A DNA stretch of 64,000 nucleotides, from positions 33,775 through 97,774 of the forward strand of contig NZ_JAKEEC010000015.1 of assembly GCF_021483235.1 (NCBI RefSeq). Direction: 5' to 3'. A program made the position numbers and the translations under genes. Positions 62,625 to 64,000 of this stretch are shown one piece after another (within the stretch, counting starts at the first letter, position 1; each line of letters starts with the position of its first letter). This DNA is from Arthrobacter alkaliphilus (GTDB lineage: Bacteria > Actinomycetota > Actinomycetes > Actinomycetales > Micrococcaceae). Below the pieces are notes generated by a model. The model searched no databases. It was given only the letters and a program-made list of their open reading frames with translations, and had not been told where the DNA came from.

Positions 62625-63128
62625 CTAGCCCTCGCCAAGTGCGGACAATGCCTCGCGGTATTCCGCGAGGTCGCGTGCCTGCCCGCGCGGATTGACCACG
62701 ACGTAACGGATGATGCCGGCCGCATCAATAATGAAAGTCCCGCGCAAGGACATGCCTGTAGCTTCGTCAAACACGCCATATCTCTTGGCGACTGCCCCAT
62801 GCGGCCAAAAGTCGGCCAGGAGATCGAACTCGTAGCCTTCCTTTTCCGCATAGGCGCGCAAGGCAAACTTGCTGTCCACGGATACCCCGAGGACTGTGGC
62901 ATTGGCGTGTTCGAAAACAGCGAGATTGTCACGGATCTCGCACAACTCCCCGGTGCAGATTCCGGAGAAAGCGAACGGGTAGAAGACCACCACCACGTTC
63001 CGGCCGCGGAGTTCGGACAACCGGACTGGTTCCCCGAACTGGTTCAAGAGCTCAAAATCCGGGGCTTCCTGGCCCACAACGGGAACTGCAGGACGCAACC
63101 CGGGAGGGTTCAACCGGGTGTGCGTCAC
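62625..63128 (-). CDS. ahpE: AhpE-type peroxiredoxin
   Basis: Peroxidase of 167 residues. The peroxidatic Cys is in FAFSGICTGELCEIRD with a second Cys four residues later, as in the AhpE group, which uses mycothiol/mycoredoxin for recycling. It starts at GTG 63126-63128, overlapping the DUF3052 stop by four bases (GTGA). It lies between DUF3052 and sir2 in one operon. Other peroxiredoxin types cannot be fully excluded, but length and motif fit. Confidence 0.88.
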   Translation of the reverse strand: MTHTRLNPPGLRPAVPVVGQEAPDFELLNQFGEPVRLSELRGRNVVVVFYPFAFSGICTGELCEIRDNLAVFEHANATVLGVSVDSKFALRAYAEKEGYEFDLLADFWPHGAVAKRYGVFDEATGMSLRGTFIIDAAGIIRYVVVNPRGQARDLAEYREALSALGEG

Positions 63129-63547
63129 TTGTTCTTCTTGCGCGCTACGAGCCGGGTGGCGCTCCAGTCCTTGGAGACACCTGCGGACGTAGTGCAATGC
63201 AATCCGGCGGTGGGAGCAGCATCTTGGATTTCCGAGGGCGAGACGTAGTTGTCGCGGCCCGACTTGGGGGTCAGCACCCAGACCACGCCGCCTTCACCCA
63301 AGGTGGTCAGCGAATCAACAAGCGCGTCGACCAAGTCGCCATCACCGTCGCGCCACCAGAAGATGACAGCGTCTACTACCTCGTGATCATCTTCGTCGAG
63401 CAGCTCGGAACCCGTGAGTTCCTCAATGTCATCACGCAAATCGAAATCGACATCATCGTCGTAACCGAGTTCCTGAATCAGATCCCCATCCTTGAAACCC
63501 AATCTTTCCGCCACATTTACCGATGTGGCGGCGTCGGCCTCGCTCAC
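63125..63547 (-). CDS. DUF3052 family protein
   Basis: Soluble acidic protein of 140 residues, conserved in actinobacteria next to the AhpE-type peroxiredoxin gene and opposite aceE. Distinct features are AERLGFKDGDLIQELGYD, an Asp/Glu-rich middle (DDDVDFDLRDDIEELTG), and VWVLTPKSGRDNYVSPSEI. GTG start at 63545-63547 with GAGGAGG five bases upstream. The function is unknown. Confidence 0.9.
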   Translation of the reverse strand: MSEADAATSVNVAERLGFKDGDLIQELGYDDDVDFDLRDDIEELTGSELLDEDDHEVVDAVIFWWRDGDGDLVDALVDSLTTLGEGGVVWVLTPKSGRDNYVSPSEIQDAAPTAGLHCTTSAGVSKDWSATRLVARKKNK

Positions 63548-63973
63548 GTTTCCTCCTCTTGAAGTGATTTCGATTACTACAAGCCAACACCCTTTGGGCG
63601 TGTGCTTCAAGCCATTGTCCCGCGTTCCACCATTATCCGCGCCCCCGCCACGGCCTAAGCCAGAGCAGGATCGGGACTGCAGCCTTGACTGGGGCTGCAA
63701 CTGCCCGCAATCCAACAGCTTGAGTGTGACATACAGCGCCTTCGCGACCGCGCGGCTACGCATCGCGGCTCGTACAAAGCTACAGTGGCCAGTGAAGACT
63801 TTGGCTGCAGGGCAACCGCCCGCCGCGAATAGCGCAGCTGGAGCTCAAGAGAAGCTGCCCGGCGCACATGACCGGGTTGCAGTAACCGATATGTCGCATA
63901 CGCCGCGTTCATGACAGGCAGTTACCCTGCCGGACCTGAGGCGACGAGAAATGCGCCAAAAGAGAGGTTGGAC
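63548..63973. other. Divergent intergenic region before aceE
   Basis: 426 bases without a supported gene. Must hold the DUF3052 operon promoter (minus) and the aceE promoter (plus). A TTGAGT...TACAGC stretch near 63720-63740 and TACAAA near 63771 are only weak candidates. No repeat or RNA structure stands out. Confidence 0.45.
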
Positions 63974-64000
63974 GTGGCTGCAGGAGAAGAGACCTCACAC
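63974..64000 (+). CDS. aceE: Probable pyruvate dehydrogenase E1 component, first nine codons
   Basis: Reads GTG then AAGEETSH to the right edge, after an AGAGAGG ribosome site six bases upstream. This N-terminus and the position divergent from DUF3052-ahpE match what I recall of homodimeric actinobacterial aceE. Only nine codons are visible, so the identity rests on this short match and context. Confidence 0.65.

Noticed and set aside
1..64000. CRISPR arrays, prophage genes, insertion sequences, integrases, toxin-antitoxin or restriction loci
   Set aside because: None was found on reading the whole window. No regularly spaced direct repeats, no transposase or integrase motifs, and no attachment-site duplications at the five tRNA genes.

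Overview
The window is chromosomal DNA from a high-GC actinobacterium, most likely Arthrobacter or a close relative (Micrococcaceae). The evidence is strong GC bias with frequent GTG/TTG starts, an actinobacterial-type ileS T-box with a very short Stem I, an RNase E with a long Ala/Glu/Arg-rich N-terminal extension, the clpX / clpP1P2 / tig arrangement with a ClgR-type operator, two MptB-type mannosyltransferases, a mycothiol-dependent-nitroreductase-like protein, and a DUF3052-AhpE gene pair divergent from what looks like aceE. I see no phage, insertion sequence, CRISPR or plasmid feature. This is ordinary core genome with one sugar-acid catabolic block.

Layout. 1-10 kb: rne (runs off the left edge), a VKOR membrane oxidoreductase, then the minus-strand run ileS-folC-DUF4233-ndk with a T-box ahead of ileS. 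10-22 kb: valS, a Fpg-type glycosylase, a DsbA-fold protein, the protein-quality-control block clpX, clpP2-clpP1, tig with tRNA-Pro, then tRNA-Gly, Nei2, rpiB and a DUF1648 membrane protein. 22-33 kb: pepN, OsmC, MscS, truncated globin, TesB, EttA, a lipoprotein, an SSB paralogue, tRNA-Arg and two unknown genes. 33-39 kb: four GT-C mannosyltransferase-like membrane proteins arranged mptB-like / GT87-like / GT87-like / mptB-like. The two central genes appear to use ATT start codons. 39-50 kb: orn, tRNA-His, def, an acyltransferase, a secreted HNH nuclease, a long GAPDH, rnpB, yaaA, a coiled-coil protein, Nif3, msrA and cysK-cysE. 50-60 kb: gluconate/idonate-type sugar-acid metabolism with gnd, a GntR regulator, idnD, idnO, a beta-hydroxyacid dehydrogenase, a D-2-hydroxyacid dehydrogenase, an MHS-family permease and an IclR regulator. 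60-64 kb: a membrane methyltransferase-like protein, a SRAP protein, tRNA-Val, the operon DUF3052-ahpE-sir2, and the first nine codons of a probable aceE.

How they work together. ileS is probably controlled at translation by uncharged tRNA-Ile. clpP1P2 carry a site matching the published ClgR consensus. The 50-60 kb block probably imports a sugar acid through the MHS permease, oxidises or reduces it with idnD, idnO and the two hydroxyacid dehydrogenases, and feeds the pentose-phosphate pathway through gnd. An IclR-type palindrome, with related half-sites in two other promoters of the block, suggests a small regulon. The 33-39 kb module most likely extends a lipomannan or other mannose-rich envelope glycan from polyprenyl-phosphate-mannose.

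The observations most worth following are the paired ATT starts, the symmetric mannosyltransferase module, a 67-bp structured repeat sitting on the stop codon of two unrelated genes, the IclR motif set, and several proteins that have lost expected metal or redox cysteines.
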